Made by a program: the position numbers and the translations under genes. Shown in pieces: positions 46,745-58,906 of a DNA stretch of 64,000 bases; positions within the stretch are counted from its first letter, which is position 1, and each line of letters opens with the position of its first letter. The stretch spans positions 1-64,000 of the forward strand of contig NZ_SATR01000023.1 in the NCBI RefSeq assembly GCF_004551525.1, read 5' to 3'. This stretch comes from Vibrio ouci (GTDB lineage Bacteria > Pseudomonadota > Gammaproteobacteria > Enterobacterales > Vibrionaceae). The notes below the pieces were generated by a model. The model searched no databases. It saw only the letters and a program-made list of their open reading frames with translations, and had not been told where the DNA came from.

Positions 46745-46838
46745 TGCCTAAAATATGCCAGAGTTCTCATTTATGCCATTGTTTCAATTGAGCAATTAAG
46801 CAACAATTACTCAACTATTCTCATAAGGAACTTCAGAT

Positions 46839-47762
46839 ATGGCTATTGATTCATTGATTACAATTGGTGTTTTCCTCGTCGTGGCGATTGCGCTGATCTT
46901 TGCCGCTGTTAAAACCGTCCCTCAAGGTAATAATTGGACCGTCGAACGGTTTGGGCGCTACACTCACACGTTAAAGCCTGGCCTCAACATTATCATTCCA
47001 TTCATTGATGGCGTTGGCCATAAAATCAACATGATGGAACGAGTCTTAGACATTCCAGCCCAAGAGGTAATTTCAAAAGACAACGCAAATGTCACTATTG
47101 ATGCCGTTTGTTTTGTTCAAGTCGTCGATGCCGCTCAAGCAGCCTATGAAGTCAACGATCTTGAACACGCGATTCGTAATTTAACCCTGACAAACATTCG
47201 TACCGTGCTTGGTTCAATGGAGCTGGATGAGATGCTTAGCCAGCGCGACATGATCAACACTAAACTGCTATCTATTGTCGACGAAGCTACTAACCCTTGG
47301 GGTGTGAAAGTTACCCGTATTGAGATTAAAGATGTTCAACCACCAGCGGATTTGACCGCCGCGATGAACGCGCAGATGAAAGCGGAGCGTAATAAGCGCG
47401 CAGAAGTACTAGAGGCTGAAGGTATTAGACAAGCAGAGATCCTCCGAGCAGAAGGTCACAAGCAATCAGAGATCTTAAAGGCTGAAGGTGATAAGCAAGC
47501 CGCTATACTTCAAGCAGAAGCTCGTGAGCGTGCAGCAGAAGCCGAAGCACGCGCGACTACTATGGTTTCTGAGGCCATTGCCAAAGGCGACATGCAAGCT
47601 GTGAACTACTTTATTGCGCAGGGCTACACCGAAGCGATTAAGTCCATAGGCCAAGCTGAAAACGGAAAAATTATCATGCTACCGCTTGAGGCGACTGGAT
47701 TAATGGGTTCAGTAGCGGGCATTGCGGAAATGTTTAAGCACTCAAATGAAAAGAGTGAGTAG
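46839..47762 (+). CDS. qmcA: SPFH/stomatin-like membrane protein QmcA
   Basis: 307 residues. An N-terminal membrane segment ([20 protein letters not shown]) precedes the SPFH/band-7 domain ([40 protein letters not shown]). A long Glu/Ala/Arg coiled coil has a near-repeat of 'AE(G/A)xxQAEILxAEG' (about 190-245). It forms membrane microdomain oligomers and is paired with an NfeD-like partner 8 bases downstream, the usual arrangement. Confidence 0.94.
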   Translation: MAIDSLITIGVFLVVAIALIFAAVKTVPQGNNWTVERFGRYTHTLKPGLNIIIPFIDGVGHKINMMERVLDIPAQEVISKDNANVTIDAVCFVQVVDAAQAAYEVNDLEHAIRNLTLTNIRTVLGSMELDEMLSQRDMINTKLLSIVDEATNPWGVKVTRIEIKDVQPPADLTAAMNAQMKAERNKRAEVLEAEGIRQAEILRAEGHKQSEILKAEGDKQAAILQAEARERAAEAEARATTMVSEAIAKGDMQAVNYFIAQGYTEAIKSIGQAENGKIIMLPLEATGLMGSVAGIAEMFKHSNEKSE

Positions 47763-47770
47763 AGGTTAAT

Positions 47771-48223
47771 TTGATTGAATTATTAGACAGCATTAATCAT
47801 TGGCACTGGCTAGCTTTTGGCCTTGCTTTGCTCGCACTAGAGTTGCTTGGTACCGCTGGCTACTTTCTATGGCTAGGTTTATCTGCACTTATCGTTGGGG
47901 CGCTACTCACGTTTATCCCCATGAGTTGGCAACTACAATGGGTGTCATTTGCTGTATTCTCGCTTGTCACAACTTGGCTATGGTGGCGAAAACAGTTTAA
48001 AAAAGACAAGCAAGGTGACGCCCAGCGCGATCTCAATCAAAAACACAAACAGCTTATTGGGCAAACTGTAGTGCTAGAAGAGGATTTTCCGACTGGTAAA
48101 GGTCGAATAAAGCTTGGTGATACGACTTGGACAGCACAATCTTCACAAGATTTAAAAGCGGGATCTATCGTTGAAGTACAAGAAGTTAACGGAATTGTAC
48201 TGACAATTAGTGAAAAAATTTAA
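47771..48223 (+). CDS. NfeD-like membrane protein (QmcA partner)
   Basis: 150 residues. Two to three N-terminal membrane segments (about 12-75) lead into a C-terminal OB-like NfeD domain (IGQTVVLEEDFPTGKGRIKL, TTWTAQSSQDLKAGSIVEVQ). The start is an unusual TTG at 47771, supported by AGAGG five bases upstream and the absence of an early ATG in frame. It is coupled to qmcA; E. coli has the same pair. Confidence 0.9.
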   Translation: MIELLDSINHWHWLAFGLALLALELLGTAGYFLWLGLSALIVGALLTFIPMSWQLQWVSFAVFSLVTTWLWWRKQFKKDKQGDAQRDLNQKHKQLIGQTVVLEEDFPTGKGRIKLGDTTWTAQSSQDLKAGSIVEVQEVNGIVLTISEKI

Positions 48224-48230
48224 AATAATT

Positions 48231-48258
48231 TAGGCTCTTTATAGAATTAAAGAGCCTA
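48231..48258 (+). terminator. Hairpin after the NfeD-like gene
   Basis: Perfect 10-bp stem TAGGCTCTTT / AAAGAGCCTA, 8 bases beyond the stop codon. No T-run follows, so termination may be weak. Confidence 0.5.
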
Positions 48259-48450
48259 ATAACCTTCCACTTCATACCAAACCCAAAAACTCCTCTTAAT
48301 TATCAATGGCTTTAAAACTATTAATTAAAAAATAAGTTTATGTATTAGTTACTGCCTGACTAATAATAACCACCAAATATAATTAAACGTTATACTAGCC
48401 TAGCTGTTTATCAAAAGGTTATTATTTAATTCTTCGTTCAAAGTAACTCT

Positions 48451-48469
48451 TAATTAGAGACTCTAATTA
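48451..48469. promoter_or_regulatory. Perfect 19-bp inverted repeat
   Basis: TAATTAGAG-A-CTCTAATTA lies in an A/T-rich 340-base intergenic region, 95 bases before a small exported-peptide gene. It could be an operator. The remainder of 48259-48521 is A/T-rich with no recognised gene. Confidence 0.4.
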
Positions 48470-48521
48470 TCTATACCGTCTATTTTTTTGATCTTTATCT
48501 AACTTTGCACATACTAGGTAT

Positions 48522-48535
48522 ATCACCAAGGTGAT
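48522..48535. promoter_or_regulatory. Second palindrome at the peptide-gene promoter
   Basis: ATCACC-AA-GGTGAT lies directly between a TAGGTATAT -10-like stretch and the ribosome binding site of the 56-residue gene, a natural position for a repressor site. Confidence 0.4.
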
Positions 48536-48563
48536 AATAATCACAATTATTAGGAGAGATACC

Positions 48564-48734
48564 ATGAAACGCTTAGTCGCTTTAATGATAGCCGGACTAT
48601 TTTCGATTTCAGTCTATGCTGGCTCTACGGGTAGTACTGAAATGGGACCATTTGTAGATTGCCATTTACCTGATGGAAAAATGGATTATATTCCAAGTGT
48701 GATGTGTAAGAATGCGGGTGGAGTAGTTAAGTGA
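48564..48734 (+). CDS. Small exported cysteine-containing protein
   Basis: 56 residues from ATG 48564, which has TAGGAGAG upstream; 11 upstream codons are read-through. A clean signal peptide (MKRLVALMIAGLFSISVYA) would leave about 37 residues, GSTGSTEMGPFVDC then HLPDGKMDYIPSVMCKNAGG. Two cysteines could form one disulfide in the periplasm. No family is recognised. It has its own terminator and two palindromes upstream, so it appears to be a separately regulated unit. Function unknown. Confidence 0.75.
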   Translation: MKRLVALMIAGLFSISVYAGSTGSTEMGPFVDCHLPDGKMDYIPSVMCKNAGGVVK

Positions 48735-48744
48735 AGATATTGGA

Positions 48745-48773
48745 AAACGCACCCAATATTTTTGGGTGCGTTT
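48745..48773. terminator. Bidirectional terminator (48.7 kb)
   Basis: Perfect 11-bp stem AAACGCACCCA / TGGGTGCGTTT around a T-rich loop, between the small peptide gene and the convergent DUF2057 gene. Confidence 0.82.
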
Positions 48774-48778
48774 AAAAA

Positions 48779-49549
48779 TTAAAGACTAATTAAATGTGCT
48801 AACACTTTTTTTCTTTCAGAGCTATTTGCCTTATTAAACCAATAACCTAACATTTGTACTGGTTGGCTTGCCCCTTCTGGGATTTCAACTTCAGACTTAT
48901 TTCTTCCTTCGAACGCAATTTCTGTAAACTGCTCGATATCTTCATCGCTAGCTTGCTGCAGCCAATATTCCATCATATTGTTCTGAGATGGCTGGCTCGA
49001 AACTGTTGCTGTAGAGCTTTCTTTAGCTACGTTGGATTCTGTTGCGGTAACAGCTACTGCAGAGGAAGCCGCAATAAGTTTTGGATAGTGTTTAGAGTTG
49101 AACTTAGCAAGTTCTTTTTCAAAATCTCGAGTGATTCCACCAAGGTTTGGCAGTTCGTCTAAATCATATTTGACGCTTTGGCCTTGTTTGTTTGTGACCG
49201 AAAAGCGAGGGTTAGCATCAAAATCTTCTGCTTGATCTAAGCGCATGATTTTAGCATCGGGTGCAATAAAAAGTTGCTGATTTTCTTCAGTAAACGTTAA
49301 CACAAAAGCTTTTGAGTTAAACTTCTCTTTTTCTCCTAGTTTTTCAACTAATTTGGAAACTTTGATTACCACTTGGTTAGTGCCATCAGGAACCGAGTAG
49401 CCTGATTTAGAAAAAAACGAATATCCAACCTCTTCTCCGCCAACGAGTAACGGCGAGATGTCCCTGTCAAATTCAATATTCACTTCCGCTCTTGGAGCAA
49501 ATGAAGCAACCATAAAACCAATAACAGACAACCTTTTTATTACTTTCAT
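48779..49549 (-). CDS. DUF2057 family secreted protein (copy 2)
   Basis: 256 residues with signal peptide (MKVIKRLSVIGFMVASFAPR ending A-E). DUF2057-like blocks correspond to copy 1: an N-terminal beta strand region (VNIEFDRDISPLLVGGEEVG), NQVVIKVSKLVEKLG, FNSKAFVLTFTEENQ, LDQAEDFDANPRFSVTNKQG and LPNLGGITRDFEKELAKFN. It is longer than copy 1 because of a C-terminal extension (from about residue 175). It follows porin 2 after a hairpin. Function unknown. Confidence 0.82.
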   Translation of the reverse strand: MKVIKRLSVIGFMVASFAPRAEVNIEFDRDISPLLVGGEEVGYSFFSKSGYSVPDGTNQVVIKVSKLVEKLGEKEKFNSKAFVLTFTEENQQLFIAPDAKIMRLDQAEDFDANPRFSVTNKQGQSVKYDLDELPNLGGITRDFEKELAKFNSKHYPKLIAASSAVAVTATESNVAKESSTATVSSQPSQNNMMEYWLQQASDEDIEQFTEIAFEGRNKSEVEIPEGASQPVQMLGYWFNKANSSERKKVLAHLISL

Positions 49550-49570
49550 TTATATCTCTCCTTGAGTGAA

Positions 49571-49600
49571 AAGAGCATTCTTTATACAAAGAATGCTCTT
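49571..49600 (-). terminator. Hairpin between porin 2 and DUF2057 copy 2
   Basis: 13-bp perfect stem AAGAGCATTCTTT / AAAGAATGCTCTT with a 4-base loop; a short TT-CA follows on the minus strand. It probably reduces rather than abolishes read-through from porin into DUF2057. Confidence 0.7.
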
Positions 49601-49628
49601 GCTTATTGTATGGTAGAAAGTATCTAAA

Positions 49629-50702
49629 TTAGAAGTAGTATTCCATACCAACTAGGACACGGTGCGCCCAATCTCCGCCATCAAACTCGTAGTTACGAGA
49701 ATCGATGTACCAGTATGAGCTTGGTAATAGGTAACCAAATCGAGCTGTCACTGCTTGGTCACCAGTATTTTCTGTGCCATCTGCATCATCTGTAGCTGCG
49801 TAGCCAGCTTTTAGAACGTACTTGCTATCGATTACGTATTGTGCCGTAGTTGAATAAGCATTTTGGCCAACATCGCCCACTTCCATAGCTTTGTATGCTG
49901 CGGTAAGAGTGAAGTCACCTAGGAATAATGAACCACCGACGATTGCGTAATTGCGGCTTTCAATAGTCTGTTTGCTATCTGAACCACCGTCAGCATCCCA
50001 CGCGGCCCAATCTGGGTTTAGAATTACATCACCATTATCGTTCGTTGTGAATTTTTCAGGCTCATCTACGCTACCTTCGTAAGAACCTTGGTGGTAGTAA
50101 CCACCATGAACACTAAACATACCTTTAGTGAAAGACGCACCTACACTTGATACCATTTGGTCAGTATCTGTAGTCATGCCACTTAATGTAGCTTGGAAGT
50201 TGAAGCCACCGAAGTTAGCTGAGTCAAAACGTAGAACACTGTCAGCACGGTCTTGGTAACCGCCACCGATATCGTTGTTCCAGTCAAATACGTTGCCTAG
50301 ACCTGGGTTTGAGTGTGGCCAGTCTACATAGTTGTATGCAGCAACTAGCTGACGACCATATTTGAATTGACCTACGCCTTCAAAATCAAGACCAAGGTAA
50401 GTATCACGTGCACCTAGACCACCAGTTTTGTCACCGTTGTTCGCGTTACCACCTTCCATCTGCCAGATAAAGTTTGGCGAAATATCGTCAAACTCAACGA
50501 CGCCACGGAAACCGATGCGAGACTCGATGTCAGCACCAACACTTTGAGTGTCGTTTGCATCGATAAGAGTGATGTTACCAGCCGCTTGGCCGTAAAACTG
50601 AACTGCGTCACCCGCAAGTTGGATCGCTGCGTTTGCTGAACCAGTCATTGCAGCTGTTGCTACTGCTGCACCTAAAAGCGTACGTTTAAACATTTTGTCC
50701 AT
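49629..50702 (-). CDS. Trimeric outer-membrane porin (copy 2)
   Basis: 357 residues. The signal peptide (FKRTLLGAAVATAAMTGSANA) leads into a 16-strand porin with ESRIGFRGVVEFDDISPNFI, ARDTYLGLDFEGVGQFKYGR, WPHSNPGLGNVFDWNNDIGG and a C-terminal HRVLVGMEYYF. It is a paralogue of the porin at 27911-29047, with the same neighbouring gene type. The ATG at 50702 has AGGAG upstream at normal spacing; ATG 50693 is too far. ToxR often controls such porins in Vibrio, but no site was identified. Confidence 0.92.
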   Translation of the reverse strand: MDKMFKRTLLGAAVATAAMTGSANAAIQLAGDAVQFYGQAAGNITLIDANDTQSVGADIESRIGFRGVVEFDDISPNFIWQMEGGNANNGDKTGGLGARDTYLGLDFEGVGQFKYGRQLVAAYNYVDWPHSNPGLGNVFDWNNDIGGGYQDRADSVLRFDSANFGGFNFQATLSGMTTDTDQMVSSVGASFTKGMFSVHGGYYHQGSYEGSVDEPEKFTTNDNGDVILNPDWAAWDADGGSDSKQTIESRNYAIVGGSLFLGDFTLTAAYKAMEVGDVGQNAYSTTAQYVIDSKYVLKAGYAATDDADGTENTGDQAVTARFGYLLPSSYWYIDSRNYEFDGGDWAHRVLVGMEYYF

Positions 50703-51156
50703 GGAATAAACTCCTAAAAATGGATATAGCTGTCTTATTATTTTTTCTCACCTTAAGTTGGCCGCCGAAGGGAGAAAGCATTTCCTATGTTGAAAACCAA
50801 AACTCATCATGAACTTCAATTTTCTTTTTCCTGCATACACGCGGTGTATCCATGCTTCTCAGACTAACTTCGCATCGAAAAACATCAACCAGAACTTAAT
50901 TTCCATATAAAAAAATATGACCCGCTACAAACTTTTATAATTCCAGTGATCCAGATCTCCATTTCACGACATCCAGGAGCTACAAAACATAAAAAACAAC
51001 TAAAAACAGTGGGTTACAAAATAAAAAAACATAAACCAACTTGAAGTGACTCGCATTTTTTATTTGATAAATTACGTTTTACTCATGAATAAGACATTAA
51101 TCACAGAAGCATATCCCATGATATGAAGGCTAAAAATAAGACATTATTCCAGACAT
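50703..51156. other. Long upstream region of porin 2
   Basis: About 450 bases without a gene. It contains a 15-bp palindrome ATACAC-GCG-GTGTAT (50835-50849), AACATAAAA repeats (50985 and 51028 areas) and the ACTCGCATT motif at 51049-51057, shared with the porin 1 upstream region at nearly the same distance from the start codon. Confidence 0.45.
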
Positions 51157-51187
51157 AAAAAAAGCCACCGCAATGGTGGCTTTTTTT
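51157..51187. terminator. Terminator of ligA
   Basis: Stem AAGCCACC/GGTGGCTT flanked by A-run and T-run, 14 bases beyond the ligA stop codon. Confidence 0.9.
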
Positions 51188-51200
51188 CATCTAAGGGTGA

Positions 51201-53291
<2,091 letters not shown>

Positions 53292-53317
53292 TCACTGTTC
53301 GCAACTCTATCGTGATC

Positions 53318-53343
53318 GAAAAAAGGCTCCCAAAAGGAGCCTT
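53318..53343 (-). terminator. Terminator of zipA
   Basis: Stem AAGGCTCC/GGAGCCTT with a 5-base loop and a T-run on the minus strand, 19 bases beyond the zipA stop codon; ligA therefore has its own promoter. Confidence 0.85.
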
Positions 53344-53362
53344 CTAAATTAGGGCGGTTGGC

Positions 53363-54256
53363 TTAAGCTTGTTGAGCTGCTTTAAACTGCTGAATTTGCG
53401 CTCTATAGCTATCCAAGCGGTTTGGAGTCATTAGGTTTCGTGCGTCATCAAGAACATTAGCACCTAAGTCATCCGCTATCTGCTGAGCAGTCCTGAGCAT
53501 TAGCTTAAAGTTCTGCTCTGCGTCACCAAAACATGGCATGGTCATAAAGAATGAGATGCCTTTGGTGGTAAATTCAGCGGGGTCATCATGCTTCAATGTA
53601 CCTGGCTGCATCATATTCGCGACACTAAATAACACTTTGCCGGTTCCTGAAAGATCTGCGTGACGGTGGAAAATATCCATTTCACCATAGATCAAACCAT
53701 TTTGCTGCATGCTATCAAAGAGCTTAGTGCCAACAAATGACTCATCGCCAGCGCAATGAACGTTTAGAACAATCACTTCTAAAGGAACCTCTTGTTCAAC
53801 TTCAGGCTCCGGCTCAGAAACTGCTTCTTCTATTACTGACTCAGTCACTACAGGCGCAATCTCTTCCACCTCATCAAGCGACTTAGTTGAGAATGATGGT
53901 ACCTCAAGTTCAATCTCTTGCTCTTTTTCCGCAACAGTCGCTTTTTCTGAGTAAACTTGTGCTTCTGGAGCTTCAGGAGTTGGGTAACTATCGATCAACG
54001 GATCGGCAGCCATCTCCTCTTGCTCAACAAAGCCCGGCTCTTTACGCTCTTTCTTGATGATTTCAAAATCATCTTCTGGAGCAAACGCTCGTTCAGGTAC
54101 TACGTCCGTGTCATCATTGTCGACATCTAACTTGCCAAGCGGTTTATTGCCAAACTTGGCCTTCCCTTCTTTTTTACTTGTCCATAATCCGTGGAACAAT
54201 AAAGCGGCAATCGCTAATGCTCCGACAATTATGAGTACAAATCGCAGTTCCTGCAT
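53363..54256 (-). CDS. zipA: Cell division protein ZipA
   Basis: 297 residues. The N-terminal inner-membrane anchor ([20 protein letters not shown]) is followed by a basic patch, a long acidic Glu/Pro/Val linker (about 60-165) and a C-terminal FtsZ-binding domain ([40 protein letters not shown]). It tethers the FtsZ ring to the membrane. cysZ is divergent. Confidence 0.95.
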   Translation of the reverse strand: MQELRFVLIIVGALAIAALLFHGLWTSKKEGKAKFGNKPLGKLDVDNDDTDVVPERAFAPEDDFEIIKKERKEPGFVEQEEMAADPLIDSYPTPEAPEAQVYSEKATVAEKEQEIELEVPSFSTKSLDEVEEIAPVVTESVIEEAVSEPEPEVEQEVPLEVIVLNVHCAGDESFVGTKLFDSMQQNGLIYGEMDIFHRHADLSGTGKVLFSVANMMQPGTLKHDDPAEFTTKGISFFMTMPCFGDAEQNFKLMLRTAQQIADDLGANVLDDARNLMTPNRLDSYRAQIQQFKAAQQA

Positions 54257-54453
54257 TTTTAGCTCTCATTTGCTCGATATCAGCTAATTAACATAACTCA
54301 TATCAAATCTGTTTTAACCTTACTATGAGTTACTCTACCAAAACTCTCCCCTGTTTTAGAACAACTTAATGTTAGAAGTTCCTATAATGTTGTGATTTTG
54401 AACACGCTTTTTTCTTGTTAAGATAGAAAGCGTTCGTTTTTACACCACTAGTA

Positions 54454-55206
54454 ATGATTATGAAAACACATTTACAACAACGTTCAGGCTTTGGATATTT
54501 CTTTCATGGCATTGAACTCGCACTCACTCCTGGCATTCGTCAATTTGTTCTCATGCCGCTGCTTGCCAATGTCATTCTTGTTGGTGGAGCACTATTTTAT
54601 CTTTTCTCAAACCTCAACATTTGGATTGAGCAGTTAATAGGCCAGTTACCTGACTTTCTCTCTTGGCTTAGTTACTTACTATGGCCTTTGTTAGTTCTAA
54701 CTATCTTGGCCACCTTCTCTTATTTCTTTAGCACATTGGCGAACTTTATCGCAGCGCCTTTTAACGGGTTACTGGCAGAGAAAGTGGAAGAGCACTTAAC
54801 CCAAAAGAAGGTTAATGAAGATGGAATGCTAGCGGTGATTAAAGATACGCCAAGAATTTTGGCTCGTGAGTGGCGCAAACTTGTCTATGTTCTACCCAAA
54901 GCAATTGGCTTATTTTTGTTACTGCTCATACCTGCATTAGGTCAGACGGTAGGCCCAATCTTGTGGTTTGTTTTTACGGCTTGGATTTTGGCGATTCAGT
55001 ACTGTGACTACCCATTTGATAATCACAAAGTGACCTTTAATGACATGCGTTACAGTTTGAAACAAAAACAAGGCAAGGCGTATGGGTTTGGAGTGCTGGT
55101 TTCTGTGTTCACAACCATTCCAGTGCTCAACTTGATTGTTATGCCTGTTGCCGTTTGTGGCGCAACGTCAATGTGGGTAAACGAGTTTAAGAGTCAACAT
55201 AGTTAA
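54454..55206 (+). CDS. cysZ: Sulfate transporter CysZ
   Basis: 250 residues with four main hydrophobic stretches, as in CysZ. Family blocks: RSGFGYFFHGIELALTPGIR, LANFIAAPFNGLLAEKVEEH, CDYPFDNHKVTFNDMRYSLK. It mediates sulfate uptake for cysteine synthesis. Two starts are possible, ATG 54454 and ATG 54460; neither has a strong ribosome binding site. cysK follows 200 bases later with a hairpin between them. Confidence 0.92.
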   Translation: MIMKTHLQQRSGFGYFFHGIELALTPGIRQFVLMPLLANVILVGGALFYLFSNLNIWIEQLIGQLPDFLSWLSYLLWPLLVLTILATFSYFFSTLANFIAAPFNGLLAEKVEEHLTQKKVNEDGMLAVIKDTPRILAREWRKLVYVLPKAIGLFLLLLIPALGQTVGPILWFVFTAWILAIQYCDYPFDNHKVTFNDMRYSLKQKQGKAYGFGVLVSVFTTIPVLNLIVMPVAVCGATSMWVNEFKSQHS

Positions 55207-55223
55207 CTTATCCCCCCCTAAAG

Positions 55224-55251
55224 CGAAGCGCATATAATTATGTGCGCTTCG
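55224..55251 (+). terminator. Hairpin between cysZ and cysK
   Basis: Stem CGAAGCGCA/TGCGCTTCG, 18 bases after the cysZ stop codon. There is no T-run afterwards, so it is a possible but weak terminator. Confidence 0.5.
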
Positions 55252-55411
55252 TCTGAATTCATATCATATAACTTTTTAATCCTTTTCTCGGCCTGATTCC
55301 TACCATAACCTTCTAAGCAGACAGACATAATCGTCATATATAGAACATAAGCTTACTTATCCCCTATAGTGTTGATTTAAGTAAGCACTTAATCAGATGA
55401 AGGATCACACC

Positions 55412-56380
55412 ATGAGCAAAATCTACGAAGACAACTCTCAAACTATTGGTAACACTCCTCTAGTACGCCTTAACAAAGTCAGCAACGGTAAAGTTCTGGC
55501 AAAAATAGAAGCACGTAACCCAAGCTTCAGTGTTAAGTGTCGTATCGGCGCAAACATGATTTGGGAAGCGGAAAAGGCAGGCACTCTTAAGCCAGGCGTA
55601 GAACTTGTAGAGCCAACAAGTGGTAACACTGGTGTTGCACTTGCATTCGTTGCAGCGGCTCGTGGTTACAAACTAACGCTAACAATGCCTGAGTCAATGA
55701 GCCTTGAGCGTCGTAAGCTACTTAAAGCCCTTGGTGCTAACCTTGAACTAACAGAAGCGGCAAAAGGTATGAAAGGCGCAATTGCTAAAGCGGAAGAAAT
55801 CGTTGCTAGCAACCCTGAAAAATTCCTACTACTACAGCAGTTCAACAACCCTGCTAACCCACAAATCCATGAAAAGACCACTGGTCCTGAGATTTGGGAA
55901 GCAACTGACGGTGAAATCGATGTATTCGTCGCTGGTGTTGGTACCGGTGGTACTATCACAGGTACCAGCCGTTACATTAAAGGTGAGAAAGGCAAGAACA
56001 TTGTTTCAGTTGCTGTAGAGCCAGCAGAATCTCCAGTGATTGCTCAAGCACTAGCAGGTGAAGAAATTCAACCAGCTCCGCACAAAATCCAAGGTATTGG
56101 CGCAGGTTTCATCCCTGGCAACCTAGATTTGGAAGTGGTAGACCGCGTAGAAGCAGTAACTTCTGATGAAGCGATTGAGATGGCTCGTCGCCTAATGGAA
56201 GAAGAAGGTATTCTAGCGGGCATCTCATCAGGTGCTGCTGTTGTTGCTGCAAACCGCTTGGCGGAACTACCTGAATTTGCAGGAAAAACCATTGTAACCG
56301 TCCTTCCTAGCTCAGGTGAACGCTACCTAAGTACAGCCCTATTTGCTGGCATCTTTACTGAGAAAGAGAACCAACAGTAA
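55412..56380 (+). CDS. cysK: Cysteine synthase A (O-acetylserine sulfhydrylase)
   Basis: 322 residues, a PLP-fold type II enzyme. The Schiff-base Lys is K42 in [14 protein letters not shown]; the substrate loop is [12 protein letters not shown] and the phosphate loop is [10 protein letters not shown]. It makes cysteine from O-acetylserine and sulfide. The ATG at 55412 has AAGGA upstream and gives the standard length; an ATG five codons earlier is less likely. The proximity of cysZ supports the sulfur-assimilation role. Confidence 0.97.
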   Translation: MSKIYEDNSQTIGNTPLVRLNKVSNGKVLAKIEARNPSFSVKCRIGANMIWEAEKAGTLKPGVELVEPTSGNTGVALAFVAAARGYKLTLTMPESMSLERRKLLKALGANLELTEAAKGMKGAIAKAEEIVASNPEKFLLLQQFNNPANPQIHEKTTGPEIWEATDGEIDVFVAGVGTGGTITGTSRYIKGEKGKNIVSVAVEPAESPVIAQALAGEEIQPAPHKIQGIGAGFIPGNLDLEVVDRVEAVTSDEAIEMARRLMEEEGILAGISSGAAVVAANRLAELPEFAGKTIVTVLPSSGERYLSTALFAGIFTEKENQQ

Positions 56381-56405
56381 TACGGTGTCAAATCAATTTT
56401 TCGCC

Positions 56406-56432
56406 TAAAAAAGCCCCATTCAGGGGCTTTTT
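56406..56432 (+). terminator. Terminator of cysK
   Basis: Stem GCCCC/GGGGC preceded by AAAAAA and followed by TTTTTTGTT, 26 bases after the stop codon. Confidence 0.9.
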
Positions 56433-56680
56433 TGTTGATCCCTGCCTCACCTTTGGTAATATCAGGGCTGTTTTATTTTTAGCTTCAAAATAAAGAGCTA
56501 AATAAGAATTTCTATCAATGGCGAAAGAAAGCATAGACTGGAATCGCGATTGAATAATTTACAACCAGTATCAGTTCTGACACGAAATGAACGTTCTGCA
56601 TCTAGCAGAATATAATATTTGGAGTTAAGCTAGTTCTGGTTAAGAAACTATCAAAAAATAAATCAATTGGGGTATATAAC
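56433..56680 (+). promoter_or_regulatory. ptsHI-crr upstream regulatory region
   Basis: About 250 bases with no gene. Two palindromes stand out: AATCGCGATT (56542-56551) in a TGGAATCGCGATTGAA context that resembles Cra (FruR) half-sites, and TTCTGC-N5-GCAGAA (56594-56610). A TATAATATT stretch at about 56610-56619 may be the -10 of the main promoter. Regulator identities are guesses. Confidence 0.4.
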
Positions 56681-56938
56681 ATGTACGAGAAGCAAGTAGA
56701 AATCACTGCAGAAAACGGTCTTCACACTCGTCCAGCTGCACAGTTCGTTAAAGAAGCTAAAGCATTCGACGCGGACATCACTGTGACTTCTAACGGTAAA
56801 AGCGCTAGCGCTAAGAGCCTTTTCAAGCTACAAACTCTTGGCCTAGTTAAAGGTACAGTAGTTTCTATCTCAGCTGAGGGCCCTCAAGCTCAACAAGCTG
56901 TAGACCACCTAGTTGCTCTAATGGACCAACTACACTAA
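56681..56938 (+). CDS. ptsH: PTS phosphocarrier protein HPr
   Basis: 85 residues. His15, phosphorylated by enzyme I, lies in [17 protein letters not shown], and Ser46 in [15 protein letters not shown]. It passes phosphate to the sugar-specific EIIA proteins. It is the first gene of ptsH-ptsI-crr; 138 bases separate it from ptsI and contain a hairpin that could reduce read-through, which would suit the higher HPr demand. Confidence 0.97.
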   Translation: MYEKQVEITAENGLHTRPAAQFVKEAKAFDADITVTSNGKSASAKSLFKLQTLGLVKGTVVSISAEGPQAQQAVDHLVALMDQLH

Positions 56939-56955
56939 TTCGGTCTCCTATTTTC

Positions 56956-56985
56956 AAAGCCATTTTGTGAAAGCAAAATGGCTTT
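56956..56985 (+). terminator. Attenuator-like hairpin between ptsH and ptsI
   Basis: Perfect 11-bp stem AAAGCCATTTT / AAAATGGCTTT with an 8-base loop, then TTTGTTGG. The T-run is short, so partial termination or mRNA 3'-end protection of ptsH is plausible. Confidence 0.55.
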
Positions 56986-57076
56986 GTTGGAAATAGGCCA
57001 AAATATAAGCTACAAATATTCGTTAGCGCACTCATTATTCTCCCGTTTTTAAAGTTGACCAATTTAAGGTAAGGCT

Positions 57077-58801
57077 ATGATTTCAGGCATCCTAGCATCT
57101 CCTGGTATTGCTATCGGTAAAGCACTACTACTTCAAGAAGATGAAATCGTTCTAAACACTAACACTATCACTGAAGACCAAGTTGAAGCAGAAGTTCAGC
57201 GTTTCTTTGACGCTCGTAACAAATCTTCAGCTCAACTAGAAGTTGTTAAGCAAAAAGCACTTGAGACTTTCGGTGAAGAAAAAGAAGCGATCTTTGAAGG
57301 TCACATCATGCTTCTTGAAGACGAAGAGCTAGAGGAAGAAATCCTAGCACTAATCAAAAAAGACAAGATGCACGCTGATAACGCGATTTACACTGTTATC
57401 GAAGAGCAAGCAGCTGCTCTAGAATCTCTAGACGACGAATACCTAAAGGAACGTGCAACTGACATCCGTGATATCGGTACACGTTTCGTTAAAAATGCAC
57501 TAGGCATCAACATCGTTTCTCTAAGCGATATCAATGAAGAAGTTATCCTAGTAGCTTACGATCTAACGCCATCTGAAACTGCACAGATCAACCTAGACTA
57601 CGTTCTTGGTTTTGCTTGTGACATCGGCGGTCGTACTTCTCACACTTCAATCATGGCTCGTTCACTTGAACTTCCTGCTATCGTTGGTACTAACGACATC
57701 ACATCGCGCGTTAAGAATGGCGACATGCTGATTCTTGATGCGATGAACAACAAGATCGTTATCAACCCATCTGAAGCAGAGCTAGAAGAAGCGAAAGCAG
57801 TAAAAGCGGCATTCGTTGCTGAGAAAGAAGAACTGGCTAAGCTAAAAGACCTACACGCAGAGACTCTAGACGGTCACCGTGTAGAAGTTTGCGGTAACAT
57901 CGGTACTGTAAAAGACTGTGACGGCATCATCCGTAACGGTGGTGAAGGCGTTGGTCTGTACCGTACTGAATTCCTATTCATGGACCGTGATGCACTTCCA
58001 ACTGAAGAAGAGCAGTACCAAGCGTACAAAGAAGTTGCTGAAGCAATGGACGGTGAGTCGGTAATCATCCGTACTATGGACATCGGTGGTGATAAAGATC
58101 TTCCTTACATGGATCTTCCACAAGAGATGAACCCATTCCTAGGCTGGCGCGCAGTTCGTATCAGCTTAGACCGTCGTGAAATCCTTCGTGACCAGCTACG
58201 CGGCATCCTACGTGCATCAGCACACGGTAAGCTTCGCATCATGTTCCCAATGATCATCTCTGTTGAAGAGATCCGTGAACTGAAGAAAGCAATCGAAGAG
58301 TACAAAGCTGAACTTCGCGCTGAAGGTCTAGCATTCGACGAAAACATCGAAATCGGTGTAATGGTTGAGACTCCTGCAGCAGCAGCTATCGCGCACCACC
58401 TAGCGAAAGAAGTAGCATTCTTCTCTATCGGTACTAACGACCTTACTCAGTACACTCTAGCAGTAGACCGTGGTAACGAGATGATCTCTCACCTATACAA
58501 CCCACTATCTCCAGCAGTACTAACAGTGATCAAGCAAGTAATTGATGCTTCTCACGCTGAAGGCAAATGGACTGGTATGTGTGGTGAGCTTGCAGGTGAC
58601 GAGCGTGCAACTCTACTTCTACTAGGTATGGGCCTAGATGAGTTCTCAATGAGCGGTATTTCTATCCCTAAAGTGAAGAAAGTTATCCGTAACTCTAACT
58701 TCGCAGAAGTTAAAGCGATGGCTGAAGAAGCGCTTTCTCTACCAACAGCAGCAGAAATTGAAGCAGTTGTAGAAAAATTCATCGCAGAGAAAACTCAATA
58801 A
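57077..58801 (+). CDS. ptsI: PTS enzyme I
   Basis: 574 residues. The phosphohistidine motif [18 protein letters not shown] lies near residue 189, and the PEP-binding TIM barrel (about 255-574) contains [36 protein letters not shown] and the C-terminal [20 protein letters not shown], each identified by its core. It takes phosphate from PEP and passes it to HPr. Strongly biased codon use suggests high expression. Confidence 0.97.
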   Translation: MISGILASPGIAIGKALLLQEDEIVLNTNTITEDQVEAEVQRFFDARNKSSAQLEVVKQKALETFGEEKEAIFEGHIMLLEDEELEEEILALIKKDKMHADNAIYTVIEEQAAALESLDDEYLKERATDIRDIGTRFVKNALGINIVSLSDINEEVILVAYDLTPSETAQINLDYVLGFACDIGGRTSHTSIMARSLELPAIVGTNDITSRVKNGDMLILDAMNNKIVINPSEAELEEAKAVKAAFVAEKEELAKLKDLHAETLDGHRVEVCGNIGTVKDCDGIIRNGGEGVGLYRTEFLFMDRDALPTEEEQYQAYKEVAEAMDGESVIIRTMDIGGDKDLPYMDLPQEMNPFLGWRAVRISLDRREILRDQLRGILRASAHGKLRIMFPMIISVEEIRELKKAIEEYKAELRAEGLAFDENIEIGVMVETPAAAAIAHHLAKEVAFFSIGTNDLTQYTLAVDRGNEMISHLYNPLSPAVLTVIKQVIDASHAEGKWTGMCGELAGDERATLLLLGMGLDEFSMSGISIPKVKKVIRNSNFAEVKAMAEEALSLPTAAEIEAVVEKFIAEKTQ

Positions 58802-58906
58802 TCAACTAATTCCAATGAGATAGACGGTAAAAAAAGTCGTCTATCTCGCAAGATTGGTATACTATAATTCGACAGAATTAAACGAAAACGTTAGGAGCAT
58901 GACACA

